Shown here one piece after another: positions 1-8,755 of a stretch of 32,006 bases of DNA. The notes beneath the pieces were generated by a model. It searched no databases and was not told where the DNA came from. It worked only from the letters and a program-made list of their open reading frames with translations. The position numbers were made by a program, and so were the translations under genes. The stretch is from the NCBI GenBank assembly GCA_964455975.1, contig CAYVYP010000011.1, forward strand, positions 1-32,006, written 5' to 3'. Source of the stretch: JAETTH01 sp964455975 (lineage in GTDB: Bacteria; Bacillota; Clostridia; TANB77; CAG-508). The first letter of the stretch is position 1; every line of letters starts with the position of its first letter.

Positions 1-1123
1 TTATAACAAGCTGATCATCTGTATAATTTTTTATCATATCTATATCTATAAATACATTATCAGGAACTTTAATATATCCTAGTTCTCTTGCTGTATTTAT
101 CATATTTATCATACTTCTACCACAAATAGCTATTTTTCTTCCATATTTTATTGAAGAATTTACTATTTGTTGTACTCTATGAACATTTGATGCAAAAGTT
201 GCTACAACTATTCTTTTGGTACAATTTTGGAATAATTTTTCAAAAACTTCTCCAACAGTACTTTCGCTCATTGTGTATCCTTTTCTTTCTGAATTTGTAC
301 TATCAGACATAAGCGCTAATACACCTTTATTTCCAAGTTCTGCTAAACGTCCTAAGTTCATTCTTTCGCCATCAATTGGTGTATAATCTATTTTAAAGTC
401 ACCTGTATGAATTACTGTTCCTGCTGGTGTATGAATAGCTAACGCTACTGCATCTGGTATACTATGTGAACTTCTTATAAATTCTACTTGCATTTTTCCT
501 AAATTAATTGTTTGACCTTGATTTACAATTTTTAATTTTGTTTTTCTTAATAATTTATGTTCTTCTAATTTATTTTTTATTAATCCCATAGTAAGTGTTG
601 TTGCATAAATTGGCATATCTACTTGTTTTAATAAATATGGAATTGCACCTATATGATCTTCATGACCATGTGTTACAACTAAACCTTTTATTTTATGTTT
701 ATTTCTTTCTAAATACGTTATATCTGGTATTACTAAATCTATACCTAACATATCATCTTCTGGGAAAGCTAGTCCACAATCTACTATTATTAATTCATCC
801 CCATATTCAAAAACAGTCATGTTTTTTCCGATTTCTTCAATTCCACCAAGTGGTATTATTTTTAAACTTTCTTTCTTAAAATCGAAATCTAATTCTTTTT
901 TATTATTACTTTTTTGAATTTTAGGATTTTTATTTTTTATTATCTGTTCTGTTTTTTCTGTCTTTACTATTTCACTTATTTCAATTTTTTTCTCATTTAT
1001 TTTATTAGTCTCATTTATCTTATTTACTTCTTTTTTTACTCCTTTTCTTGGATATCTTTTTTTAAAGTTATTTGTTCTTTCTACACTTTTTTTCTCTTGA
1101 ATATTGTTATTTTCGTTTGTCAT
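1..1123 (-). CDS. rnjA: Ribonuclease J, C-terminal part beyond the left edge
   Basis: Metallo-beta-lactamase/beta-CASP ribonuclease that degrades and matures mRNA and rRNA in Firmicutes, with 5' exonuclease and endonuclease activity. The first 374 codons are visible. The family core starts near residue 87 with LKIIPLGGIEEIGKNM, followed by the metal motif HGHEDHIGA and later SHSIPDAVA, HTGDFKID and SDSTNSERKGYT. An unusual Lys/Glu/Asn-rich extension of about 86 residues precedes the core; typical members begin just before it. The ATG at 1123 has the ribosome binding site AAGGAGAG seven to eight bases upstream. It is transcribed from a consensus promoter at 1454-1482 through a leader of about 320 nt with two hairpins. 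The only CGG inside is out of phase (ATC GGA) and needs no frameshift. The family call is secure; J1 versus J2 cannot be told. Confidence 0.95.
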   Translation of the reverse strand, partial: MTNENNNIQEKKSVERTNNFKKRYPRKGVKKEVNKINETNKINEKKIEISEIVKTEKTEQIIKNKNPKIQKSNNKKELDFDFKKESLKIIPLGGIEEIGKNMTVFEYGDELIIVDCGLAFPEDDMLGIDLVIPDITYLERNKHKIKGLVVTHGHEDHIGAIPYLLKQVDMPIYATTLTMGLIKNKLEEHKLLRKTKLKIVNQGQTINLGKMQVEFIRSSHSIPDAVALAIHTPAGTVIHTGDFKIDYTPIDGERMNLGRLAELGNKGVLALMSDSTNSERKGYTMSESTVGEVFEKLFQNCTKRIVVATFASNVHRVQQIVNSSIKYGRKIAICGRSMINMINTARELGYIKVPDNVFIDIDMIKNYTDDQLVI

Positions 1124-1447
1124 ATTTTATTTCTCTCCTTATAAATTTATCTCATTTAAAACATATATTTCATGTATTTTTGCACTAAAAAAATAGTTTA
1201 ATATTATAAACTATTTGATTCTTCTCTAAAATAATTCTATCTCATTTATTACAATAACTATAAACTCTACTTTACATACAAAAACAATCTCCGAACAATG
1301 TATGTAATTTTTATAGAGTTTATTATATATTTTATTTTTATTTTCACGAATCAAATTTTTATAATTATTATTTGTTATTTATTAAATCTCATACTAAAAT
1401 AACTCATATATTTTTAAATCTCTTCTTTACCATTTTGGTAATAACTG
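1124..1447 (-). promoter_or_regulatory. Long structured 5' leader of RNase J
   Basis: About 320 nt lie between the predicted start of transcription near 1447 and the RNase J start codon, with no convincing ORF. On the minus strand a strong two-part hairpin forms: a 10-bp perfect outer stem (1260-1269 with 1314-1323) and a 9-bp perfect inner stem (1272-1280 with 1299-1307), with an 18-nt apical loop containing UUCGGAGA. Further on comes a terminator-like hairpin at 1187-1216. The order promoter, folded domain, intrinsic terminator, ribosome binding site, gene is that of a cis-regulatory leader. It matches no riboswitch class I recognise. Confidence 0.6.
1187..1216 (-). terminator. Terminator or attenuator hairpin in the RNase J leader
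   Basis: A perfect 10-bp stem (1191-1200 with 1207-1216, 6-nt loop) is followed on the minus strand by seven T. It lies after the 1454-1482 promoter and before the RNase J start, so it would stop transcription before the gene unless read through. Confidence 0.6.
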
Positions 1448-1453
1448 TTAATC

Positions 1454-1482
1454 ATTATACTATTTTTTTATTGTTTTGTCAA
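1454..1482 (-). promoter_or_regulatory. Consensus sigma-A promoter for RNase J
   Basis: On the minus strand TTGACA (1477-1482), a 17-bp spacer and TATAAT (1454-1459), a perfect match to consensus. It points at the RNase J leader and lies just downstream of the ROK kinase stop codon. Confidence 0.85.
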
Positions 1483-1510
1483 CACATATGAAATATAAAA
1501 AACAGCGATG

Positions 1511-2423
1511 TTATAACATTGCTGCTCCTATTATTCCAGCATCATTTTCAAGTAATGCTAGTTTTATAATTATTTTTTCATCTTTATTAAATACTAAATC
1601 TTTTTTATTTAATCGTTCTTCTAACTTTTTAAGTAATATATCTTCATAATGAGAAAAACTACCACCTATTCCTATTGCCTGTGGTTCAAATATATTAATT
1701 AAATTTACAAGCCCAATACTTAAATATTCAATATATTCATCTATTATATGTACTACTCCTTCATTTTGCATATTTTTTTCTATTAGTTCTCGTAATTCTT
1801 TTCCTGATATATCTGGGTTTAATTCTAAATAATTTGTTATTTTCTTTTTTAATACTTTTATTGATGCATATGTTTCAAAACATCCTAAATTTCCACATTT
1901 ACAAGGATTTCCATCTTTTTGTATTATCATATGTCCAAATTCGAACCCAGAATTTTTTTGTGGAACTAACAATTTATGTTTTAAAAATGCTGCTCCTCCT
2001 ATTCCTGTTCCTATTGTTAAAAATATATTATCTTCATATTCTTTTAAACCCCCATATAAATTTTCCGCAATTGCTGCACATTTTGCATCATTACATAATT
2101 TTATATTAATATTAAAATATTTTTTTAATCCCTTTATTATATCAAATTCTTTTATATTAAGATTAACTATATTACATATTCTATTATTCTTAATTGCTCC
2201 TGGAGAGGCTATTCCTATTTGTTCTATTTGTGTGATTTCTATATTTTTTTCTTTTAAAAGTTCTTTTATAATTTCTATTATTTTATATATAATTACATTT
2301 TTTATATCATCTTGTTTTTCTTTTAAAGTTAAATTATATTCTTTTTTTAATATAATTTTTCCTGAATTTTCAACTAAACCGAACTCCTATGTGACTACCA
2401 CCAATGTCTATTCCAATCCTCAT
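1511..2423 (-). CDS. ROK family sugar kinase, read through a CGGT four-base site
   Basis: ROK (repressor, ORF, kinase) family protein, probably a glucokinase-like cytoplasmic sugar kinase. It begins MRIGIDIGGSHIG, the phosphate-binding loop, and contains GTGIGGAAF, EFGHMIIQ and the zinc motif CKCGNLGCFE. The ATG at 2423 has AGGAAAAG upstream. The plain reading frame stops at codon 18 because an in-phase CGG (2381-2379) replaces the glycine of the conserved GLV(D/E) motif. Dropping one C gives a continuous 303-residue protein of normal family length. The rest of the gene shows no decay. I read it as a functional gene that needs the +1 event at residue 15. Substrate is unknown. Confidence 0.85.
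2378..2381 (-). other. CGGT four-base glycine site (ROK Gly15)
   Basis: GTT-CGGT-TTA on the coding strand. Zero frame gives V-R-F-S-stop; skipping one C gives V-G-L-V-E-N-S-G, the expected ROK sequence. Confidence 0.85.
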
Positions 2424-2487
2424 ACGCTTTTCCTTTCTGTTTTTAGTTATGTTTTTGGGCAGATATTAAATCTGCCCATTTTTATTT

Positions 2488-3839
2488 TTATAAATTTACT
2501 GATTCAAATAAGAATGTACCCATGTATACTTCAATACAAGGAACTAATACTACTAATACAAAGAATATAAGAACTACACCAACTATTGAATATACCACTT
2601 GTGGTAATATTTTCATAATATTATCCATTATAACGTTTATATCAATTTCTATATATTCAACTAATTTTTCCATCATCTCTGTAAGATCTGTTTGCATACC
2701 AATTTTTAACATCTCTGTCATCATTGGAGATGATAATCCAGATTTTTCAAAAGGTTCTACCCAAGATTGTCCTATTAATATATTATTCATTGAAGTTTCA
2801 ATAATTGATAACATTACATAGTTTTTAACAACATTTTTACTTACTTCTAATGCTTCTTGTATTCTCATTCCATTTTTTAAATTAAGAAGCATTGCTTTCA
2901 TAAGTCTTGAAAAATCTAAACCATATATTAACTTTCCAAATATTGGGGCTGTATATTTAAAATAATCAAAATTATATTTACCCTTTGGAGTATTTATATA
3001 TGCTATAATTCCTGCCACTATACCGTACAATTATTGCTGTAGGGATATACCAAAATGCTACAAGCCAATCTATAACTCCTGAAAACCAGACAGTTACTAC
3101 TGGTAATTTTGCCGTACTTCCAACGCTGTCATAAACACTTTGTATCGCTGGTATTGCAACTATTGTACCAACAACTAACATTACTAATAGTAATGTAAAT
3201 TGTAATATGTTTGGTATTAATATTTTCTTTAATTTTTTATTTATTTCTGAACTTTCATCTAAATATTTTACAGCTTGCTCTAAAGATTTTGTAAGTGAAC
3301 CTGACAATTCTCCAACTTTTATCATATTAATATATATATAAGGAAATACATTTGAATAATATTCCATTGTTGTATACATATTTTCTCCGTGCTTCTACTC
3401 CTGCTAAAATATCTTCTAAAATTCCTTTTAATGATAAATTCTCTGTACTCTGAATTATTGTACTTAATGCATGTATATTATTAAAATTTGCTTTTTTCAA
3501 CAAATAAAAATTTTGAGTAAATATAACTAAATCTCTATTAGTAACCTTCTGTGTTGCAGATAAAGCTAGATTTATCTTTTCAAGTTTAGTTAAACTTCTT
3601 ATTTCTTGAGTTTTTCTTAAATTTGTTGTATCTACATTTTTTAATATATTTTCTACATTGCTTATATTTCTTTTTTGTGTTTTTTTGGATCTTCCAGAAA
3701 AACTAAGTTGAATTATATCTATAGGCATTAGTCCATTATTTTTTAGCCTTTTAACTAATGTTTGTTTACTAGAATCTTCAACCTTATTTTTTACTACTAG
3801 TCCACCTTTAGTTATTGCCCTATATACATATTCTGGCAT
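2488..3839 (-). CDS. pilC: Type IV pilus inner membrane platform protein PilC, two four-base sites
   Basis: Polytopic GspF/PilC platform protein that couples the PilB and PilT ATPases to pilin insertion and removal. It starts MPEYVYRAITKGG at 3839 after a GGGAGG ribosome binding site. The first cytoplasmic domain includes LVIFTQNFYLLKKA and IKVGELSGSL. Membrane segments follow near residues 210-290 and at the C-terminus (QVVYSIVGVVLIFFVLVVL). The frame is broken twice, each time at an in-phase CGG: residue 151 (A-CGGA-E, giving A-G-E-N-M) and residue 272 (V-CGGT-I, giving V-G-I-V-A-G). Removing one C at each site gives 449 residues in one frame, slightly longer than the usual 400 or so. It follows PilT by 27 bp in the operon. 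Confidence 0.92.
3022..3025 (-). other. CGGT four-base glycine site (PilC Gly272)
   Basis: GTA-CGGT-ATA on the coding strand. Zero frame gives IIVRYSGRN and a stop further on; skipping the C gives IIVGIVAGIIAY, which continues the membrane segment into the second PilC domain. Confidence 0.85.
3386..3389 (-). other. CGGA four-base glycine site (PilC Gly151)
   Basis: GCA-CGGA-GAA on the coding strand. Zero frame gives GVEARRKYVYNN and then a stop; skipping the C gives GVEAGENMYTTM, matching the conserved glycine before the PilC loop. Confidence 0.85.
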
Positions 3840-3866
3840 CTTTTTGGCCTCCCTCCCATATAGCTT

Positions 3867-4971
3867 TTATTTTTGTTCTTTTTTTATTTTTAATTGCATA
3901 ATAGTTTTATTCAATATTTCAATATTTTTTTCTTCTATTTGTGCTTTTGCTTGTTCTAAACTTATTCTATCTTCTACAAATAGTTTTGCTATTGAATTTA
4001 TTAGCCCTATGCTTCCTTTTTCTAAATTACTTTGTATTGCATCTTCTATTTCAGAAACGCTCATTTTTTCTTTTCTTATTACTCCAGCTATTATATTATC
4101 TACTACCATTACCTCTGGAACTAATACTAAATCTCCTTTAGCTCCTTTTAGTAATCTTTGAGATACTACCAATTTTAATAATGATGACAATAAATATTTG
4201 ATTTGTGCTTGATCTGAAACCTCATAAAAATTTATCATTCTATCGATTGTTTCAGCACAAGATTTTGTATGTAATGTTCCTATTACTAGATGTCCGAGAT
4301 TCGGCCATTTCTATAGCTGCTTCCATTGTTTCTTTATCTCTAATCTCTCCTATTACTAGTATGTCACAATCTTCTCTTAATGAGTTTTTTACTCCATCAC
4401 TAAAAGTAAGTGAATCTCTTCCTATTCCTACTTCTTTTTGAACAATTATTGATTTTTTAGAAACATGCTTAAATTCAACTGGATTTTCCAATGTTAATAT
4501 TTTTTTATTTTGACTCTCATTTATATCATTTATTAAGGCATTTAATGTTGTTGTTTTTCCTGAATTAGTTTTTCCTGTAACTAATAGTAATCCTTGTGGT
4601 TGATATGTCATTCTTCTTACTATATCTGGAACTCCTAAGTCTTCATATCTAGGAAGTTTATTTTTTATAAGTCTTAATGTAAATATAGGTATTTCTTCTG
4701 ATAAAGATATATTTACCCTTAAACGTATGTCAAGATGTTCATATGACATATCTAATCTTCTTCTTTCTTTAAACTCCTGGTCTTTATCAATATTTCCTCT
4801 TACAAAAAAATCATATATTTCCCACATATCTTCTTCTGTTAATACTGGAAACTCTTCTATTGATATTAATTCTCTTCTTATTCTTAACATTGGCTTTAAA
4901 GTAGAAATTAAATGAACATCAGAAGCATCTTTTTGCATTGCTATATTTAATATCTTTTCTATTTCTATCAT
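3867..4971 (-). CDS. pilT: Type IV pilus retraction ATPase PilT, one four-base site
   Basis: Hexameric cytoplasmic ATPase that depolymerises the pilus and drives retraction and twitching. It begins MIEIEKILNIAMQKDASDVH, the usual PilT N-domain, with a Walker A variant GKTNSGKTTTLNAL, Walker B DCDILVIGEIRD and the His box GHLVIGTLHT. The frame breaks exactly in that His box: TCT-CGGA-CAT, where the glycine of AESGHL is expected. With one C skipped the protein is 367 residues, close to the usual 350-370. The ATG at 4971 follows AGAGGGGAC. PilB ends 20 bp upstream. A retraction ATPase implies dynamic pili rather than only a competence pseudopilus. Confidence 0.92.
4293..4296 (-). other. CGGA four-base glycine site (PilT Gly226)
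   Basis: TCT-CGGA-CAT on the coding strand. Zero frame reads AESRTSSNRN and ends; skipping the C restores AESGHLVIGTLHT, the catalytically important His box of secretion ATPases. Confidence 0.88.
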
Positions 4972-4991
4972 TTGTAGTCCCCTCTCTTATT

Positions 4992-6620
4992 TTAATACAT
5001 TAACAACTTTTTATTTAATTCTTGAAGTGTTGTTTGTCCACTTATAACTTTGTTTAATCCATCTATTACTAATGGTTTATAACTTTCATTTAGTGCTTCT
5101 TTTTTTATTTCTATACTTGAAGCATCATTTGTTATTAATTCTCTTATTTTATCTGTTAAAACTAAAACTTCAAAAATTCCAATTCTATCATAATAACCAC
5201 TTTGATTACAATTTTTACATCCCACTGGTGAATATGTTTTTGCCTCTTTCAAATCATAATTAACATTATATTTATTTCCTATTTTTTCTATTATTTCTTT
5301 TTCTTCTTCAGTAAAATCACGTTCCTTCATACAATGTGGACATAATTTTCTAACTAATCTTTGTGATACAGATGTTGCTAATGTACTTGCTATATCATAA
5401 TTTGAAACGCCCATTTTTCTAAGTCTTGTTATTACTTCAATACTATCTATTGTATGTATTGTTGATAATACATAATGTCCAGTTTGTCCAGCCTGCATTG
5501 CTATTTCTGCTGTTTCTCTATCTCTTATTTCTCCAACTAGAATTATATCAGGGTCTTGTCTTAAAACAGTTCTTAATGAATCTGAAAAACTTGTTTTTGA
5601 ATCTATTTCAATTTGATTTAATCCTGGAATTCTAATTTCTACTGGGTCTTCTATTGTTGTTATATTTATTTCTGGTTTGTCTAAATAATCTATTATACTA
5701 TATAGTGTAGTTGTTTTTCCTTCTCCTGTAGGAGCTGCAATTACTGTAATACTATTTTTCTTATCAAAACTTTCATGCAGTAATTTTTCATCATTTGGAA
5801 ATCCTAATTCAAATATTCTTTTAATATCATTGTTCTTTTTTAATAATCTTAAAACAAATTTTTCTCCATATACATTTTTTTGTGAAGAAACACGTATATT
5901 ATAATCTGAATATGAAAGAATTCTACCATCTTGTGATTCTTGCTTTTCTTGATGCATATTTGATATTGCTTTTAATCTTCCTATTATTTGAGCTTGTTTT
6001 TCCTTCTCTATTATTGCAGCAGTATATAATTCTCCATCTATTCTATATCTTATTCTTACTTTTTTTTCTAATGGCTCTATATGTATATCACTTGCTCTTT
6101 TTTCCATAGCAGTTTTTATTATACTATCAAGTAAACCTACTATATCTCTATTAGTATTTATATTATCAGAAGCTACTCCTTCTAAAGATTCAAGTATATT
6201 TTCTATATTTGTTTCAAATGTTATATATCTATCCATTACTAAACCTTTGTTTAATAATAATAATCTTATATTTTCAATTGATCTTCTATTTGTTGTATCT
6301 GCAAAACAAACTTTTATTTTTCCTTGAGCTATATCAAATGGTATTGCTTTATTTTGTTTTGCTACATCTAATGAAATATAATCTGTCATATTAATTGTTA
6401 TATCTTTAGCAGTTAACAAAATAGCCCTTTCACCCATTATTTCTCCTATAGAACTTATAAGAGTTTCTGAATTGCATAAATTCAAAATATTTATAATATC
6501 CCCTATCTTTTTATTTGGATATTCTTTTTGGTATTCTAAAGCTTTTTCTATATCTTCTTCTTGAATTATTCCTCTTTTTACTAATTCAATTCCTATTGGT
6601 TGTCTTCTTTTGATATCCAT
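4992..6620 (-). CDS. pilB: Type IV pilus assembly ATPase PilB
   Basis: GspE/PilB extension ATPase of 542 residues. An MshEN-type N-terminal domain (residues 1-150, starting QPIGIELVKRGIIQEEDIEKAL) is followed by the N2 domain RASDIHIEPLEKKVRIRYR, Walker A APTGEGKTTTLYS (Glu replaces the usual Ser), Walker B DPDIILVGEIRDRETAE and the His box GHYVLSTIHT. A four-cysteine zinc site is formed by CPHC and CKNC near residues 440 and 480. The ATG at 6620 has AAGGAGGC upstream. The frame is intact, with no in-phase CGG. It powers pilus polymerisation together with PilC and the PilM-PilN/PilO platform encoded upstream in the same transcription unit. Confidence 0.95.
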   Translation of the reverse strand: MDIKRRQPIGIELVKRGIIQEEDIEKALEYQKEYPNKKIGDIINILNLCNSETLISSIGEIMGERAILLTAKDITINMTDYISLDVAKQNKAIPFDIAQGKIKVCFADTTNRRSIENIRLLLLNKGLVMDRYITFETNIENILESLEGVASDNINTNRDIVGLLDSIIKTAMEKRASDIHIEPLEKKVRIRYRIDGELYTAAIIEKEKQAQIIGRLKAISNMHQEKQESQDGRILSYSDYNIRVSSQKNVYGEKFVLRLLKKNNDIKRIFELGFPNDEKLLHESFDKKNSITVIAAPTGEGKTTTLYSIIDYLDKPEINITTIEDPVEIRIPGLNQIEIDSKTSFSDSLRTVLRQDPDIILVGEIRDRETAEIAMQAGQTGHYVLSTIHTIDSIEVITRLRKMGVSNYDIASTLATSVSQRLVRKLCPHCMKERDFTEEEKEIIEKIGNKYNVNYDLKEAKTYSPVGCKNCNQSGYYDRIGIFEVLVLTDKIRELITNDASSIEIKKEALNESYKPLVIDGLNKVISGQTTLQELNKKLLMY

Positions 6621-6709
6621 TTTTGCCTCCTTCTTTTGTTATAATATAATTATACTACATTTTTTTATCTTTTTGTTTATATTTTTTTATTTTCATTAAA
6701 TTACCATAT

Positions 6710-7144
6710 TTAATAGTATTTTAATACATATTCTAATTTTTTTGTATATTTTATTGAGCCTTCTACTGCAAAGTCCATTCTTATTATTTGTTTTTCTTCT
6801 AAATTGTCTTTATTTATCCATTCAAAATATACATAACTAATATTTTTACATATTTTTACTTTATTTCGATAAATACTATTTCCAATATATTGGTATGTTG
6901 TACCATCAGATAATATCAATAATCTTTCTCCACATTCAGAAATTTGTATATCACTTTTTTTTATATCTTCTAATAAATACATATTAAATTTTGTTATTTG
7001 TGATATATTACTTCCTAATAAATCCATTCTATTTATATTACTAGTAAAAAAAGATGATATCTTTACAAGTATTCCTATTGACATTGTCATTAGAATTATA
7101 TATATAGTTAAAGTTATTAATGTTATTCCTTTTTGAGATTTCAT
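6710..7144 (-). CDS. Type IV pseudopilin (PilW/ComGF-like)
   Basis: Small prepilin-like protein of 144 residues. The N-terminus MKSQKGITLITLTIYIILM carries a prepilin peptidase site after KG, then a hydrophobic helix of about 20 residues that would form the pilus core. The +5 position lacks the usual glutamate. The remainder is a soluble domain with no family I recognise. It starts 16 bp after the previous pseudopilin stop and sits between it and PilB, so it is probably a minor pilin that primes assembly. A weak AGGTGAATAAAG ribosome binding site precedes the ATG. Confidence 0.75.
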   Translation of the reverse strand: MKSQKGITLITLTIYIILMTMSIGILVKISSFFTSNINRMDLLGSNISQITKFNMYLLEDIKKSDIQISECGERLLILSDGTTYQYIGNSIYRNKVKICKNISYVYFEWINKDNLEEKQIIRMDFAVEGSIKYTKKLEYVLKYY

Positions 7145-7160
7145 CTTTATTCACCTTGCC

Positions 7161-7583
7161 TTAAAACTCTTTTATTTTTAATTTAGTAATTTCTATTTTT
7201 TCTTCTTGTCCATGTATATTATATGTTATTGCTACTTTTACTTTTTTTATAATGTTTTGCTTATCTTTATTTTGTTCTTCTTCATTATAATTTGTTACCA
7301 CAACTTCTTTTGTATATTCTCCTGGTAAATCAATATTTTCTAAATATTTTTCAATACTTGCTTTTGTTACTTCTTCATAATTTATTTTATCAGAATATTC
7401 TAAAGCAGAAATTATATATTGTGTTGCTTCTGCCCCATATGATATTTGGGTTTCTATTAAATAAATATTGTATATTCCTGTAACTACTATTCCTGCAAAT
7501 AAAACTATAATTACTAAAGCAATTACTATATCTGCCTCAGTAAATCCTTTATTTGATTTAAAAAAACTTTTCTTGTTTAACAT
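7161..7583 (-). CDS. Type IV pseudopilin (PilV/ComGD-like)
   Basis: 140-residue minor pilin candidate. The N-terminus has a basic leader, a cleavage site in NKGFTEADIVIALVIIV, with Phe at +1 and Glu at position 3 rather than 5, and a transmembrane helix reaching residue 45. The C-terminal domain is rich in Lys, Glu and Ile. It lies 12 bp from the prepilin peptidase gene that should process it and directly upstream of the second pseudopilin. Its exact minor-pilin class cannot be assigned from sequence alone. Confidence 0.78.
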   Translation of the reverse strand: MLNKKSFFKSNKGFTEADIVIALVIIVLFAGIVVTGIYNIYLIETQISYGAEATQYIISALEYSDKINYEEVTKASIEKYLENIDLPGEYTKEVVVTNYNEEEQNKDKQNIIKKVKVAITYNIHGQEEKIEITKLKIKEF

Positions 7584-7595
7584 TATTTCACCTGC

Positions 7596-8408
7596 TTATC
7601 TTAAATATGTAATACATGCATTTGCTATAATATAAATTATTATATTTGAAATACACATATAACAAGCTATTGGAATTTCTTTTTTTGCTCTTATTGGTTT
7701 ATTTTTCTGTTTACTTCCTATTTTCTTAATCATTGTAGATATTGCAATTATTAGCATTGTATAAATTACTGTTAATATAAATACTGTTTCATAGCAAAAC
7801 ACTGCCATAAATAAGCTTAATACTAATACCCATAATGTATAATTTGTTTTTCCTTTTTTCTTTAATAAAATAATATCTATAATTATAAAAATAAGCATAA
7901 TGCTTAAATATATAACATATCTATACATGTTAATATCTTCTAATATATATAGATAAATCATATATATAACCTCAATAATAATTCCAAATAAAACAACTTC
8001 TTTTTGAACAGTTCTCTTTTCTTTGTCTATTCCAGCTATAATAAATAAACTTGCAATATATAATATTCCAAATACAAAATATATTATTTTGTTATTAGCT
8101 AAATTATTAAAATCTAAATTTAAGCTAATTGCATATAAAACAAATACCACTCCTGATAGTATTTCTAATATTAAATATCTTGGTCTTATTTTTTGCTTGC
8201 AATATCTACACTTTCCTCCTAAAAAAACATAACTAAAAATAGGTATTAAATCCCAAAATCCTAGTTTATGTTTACAATTAGGACAATAAGAATGTGTATG
8301 TGTTATATCTTGCCTTAATGGAATTCGATATACAGCAAGTGTAAAAAAACTACCAAATAAAGTTCCTATTATAAATATTATTGTATATATAAATATATTT
8401 ACTTCCAT
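7596..8408 (-). CDS. pilD: Prepilin peptidase PilD with a changed second active-site motif
   Basis: Polytopic membrane aspartyl protease (about 270 residues) that cleaves and may methylate prepilins. The N-terminal domain shows SFFTLAVYRIPL and the two zinc pairs CPNC and CRYC, with the conserved ILEILSG after them. The first catalytic aspartate is visible in IIAGIDKEKRT. The second, normally in GxGD, is not: the aligned region reads KKGKTNYTLWV, with Asn where Asp is expected. It is either degenerate or uses another residue. The C-terminal IPIACYMCIS matches the usual IPFGPFL segment. The ATG at 8408 has GAGGAAAAT upstream. It sits between pilin and pseudopilin genes, as expected for the processing enzyme. 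Confidence 0.85.
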   Translation of the reverse strand: MEVNIFIYTIIFIIGTLFGSFFTLAVYRIPLRQDITHTHSYCPNCKHKLGFWDLIPIFSYVFLGGKCRYCKQKIRPRYLILEILSGVVFVLYAISLNLDFNNLANNKIIYFVFGILYIASLFIIAGIDKEKRTVQKEVVLFGIIIEVIYMIYLYILEDINMYRYVIYLSIMLIFIIIDIILLKKKGKTNYTLWVLVLSLFMAVFCYETVFILTVIYTMLIIAISTMIKKIGSKQKNKPIRAKKEIPIACYMCISNIIIYIIANACITYLR

Positions 8409-8430
8409 ATTTTCCTCTTAATTTAAAATT

Positions 8431-8461
8431 AGGGATATACATCTTTATAATGCATATCCCT
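8431..8461 (-). terminator. Hairpin between pilin and prepilin peptidase
   Basis: A 12-bp stem with one mismatch (8431-8442 with 8450-8461) and only a weak T-run on the minus strand. It could be a leaky terminator or a 3' stabiliser that raises pilin mRNA above the downstream genes. Confidence 0.45.
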
Positions 8462-8479
8462 TTTAGTTTGCCTTTTTAA

Positions 8480-8695
8480 TTATTTAGTCATATTAGTAAT
8501 ATAATCTACTGTGTCATTTGTCAATTTGTTAAAATCAGCATCTGCATTTTTTGCAGCATTTTTAGCTTCTTGTGCTTTTGTAATTATACCGTTTTGATTA
8601 AATACCATAGAAAGTGATACTCCTGCTAGTATTAAAAGAACGATTATTGTTATTACTAAAGCAACTAATGTAATACCATTTTGTTTTTTAAACAT
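8480..8695 (-). CDS. Type IV pilin (short major pilin candidate)
   Basis: 71-residue prepilin. The leader MFKKQNG ends in Gly, then ITLVALVITIIVLLILAGV forms the N-terminal pilus helix, followed by a short helical tail (KAQEAKNAAKNADADF). The +5 glutamate typical of type IV pilins is replaced by alanine, as in a group of Firmicutes pilins starting ITLVALVITI. The ribosome binding site AAGGAGGA is the strongest of the operon, and a hairpin follows the stop codon, both consistent with high expression. I take it as the main pilin, although it lacks a globular head domain. Confidence 0.8.
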   Translation of the reverse strand: MFKKQNGITLVALVITIIVLLILAGVSLSMVFNQNGIITKAQEAKNAAKNADADFNKLTNDTVDYITNMTK

Positions 8696-8755
8696 AAAAA
8701 ATTCCTCCTTATAAATTATTATTGTAATATATATTAAATTATATATATTCTAAAG

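Noticed and set aside
1396..1440. Short leader peptide (ATG GTA AAG AAG ... TGA) in the RNase J leader
   Set aside because: Nine codons, no ribosome binding site and no codon bias that would point to attenuation control.
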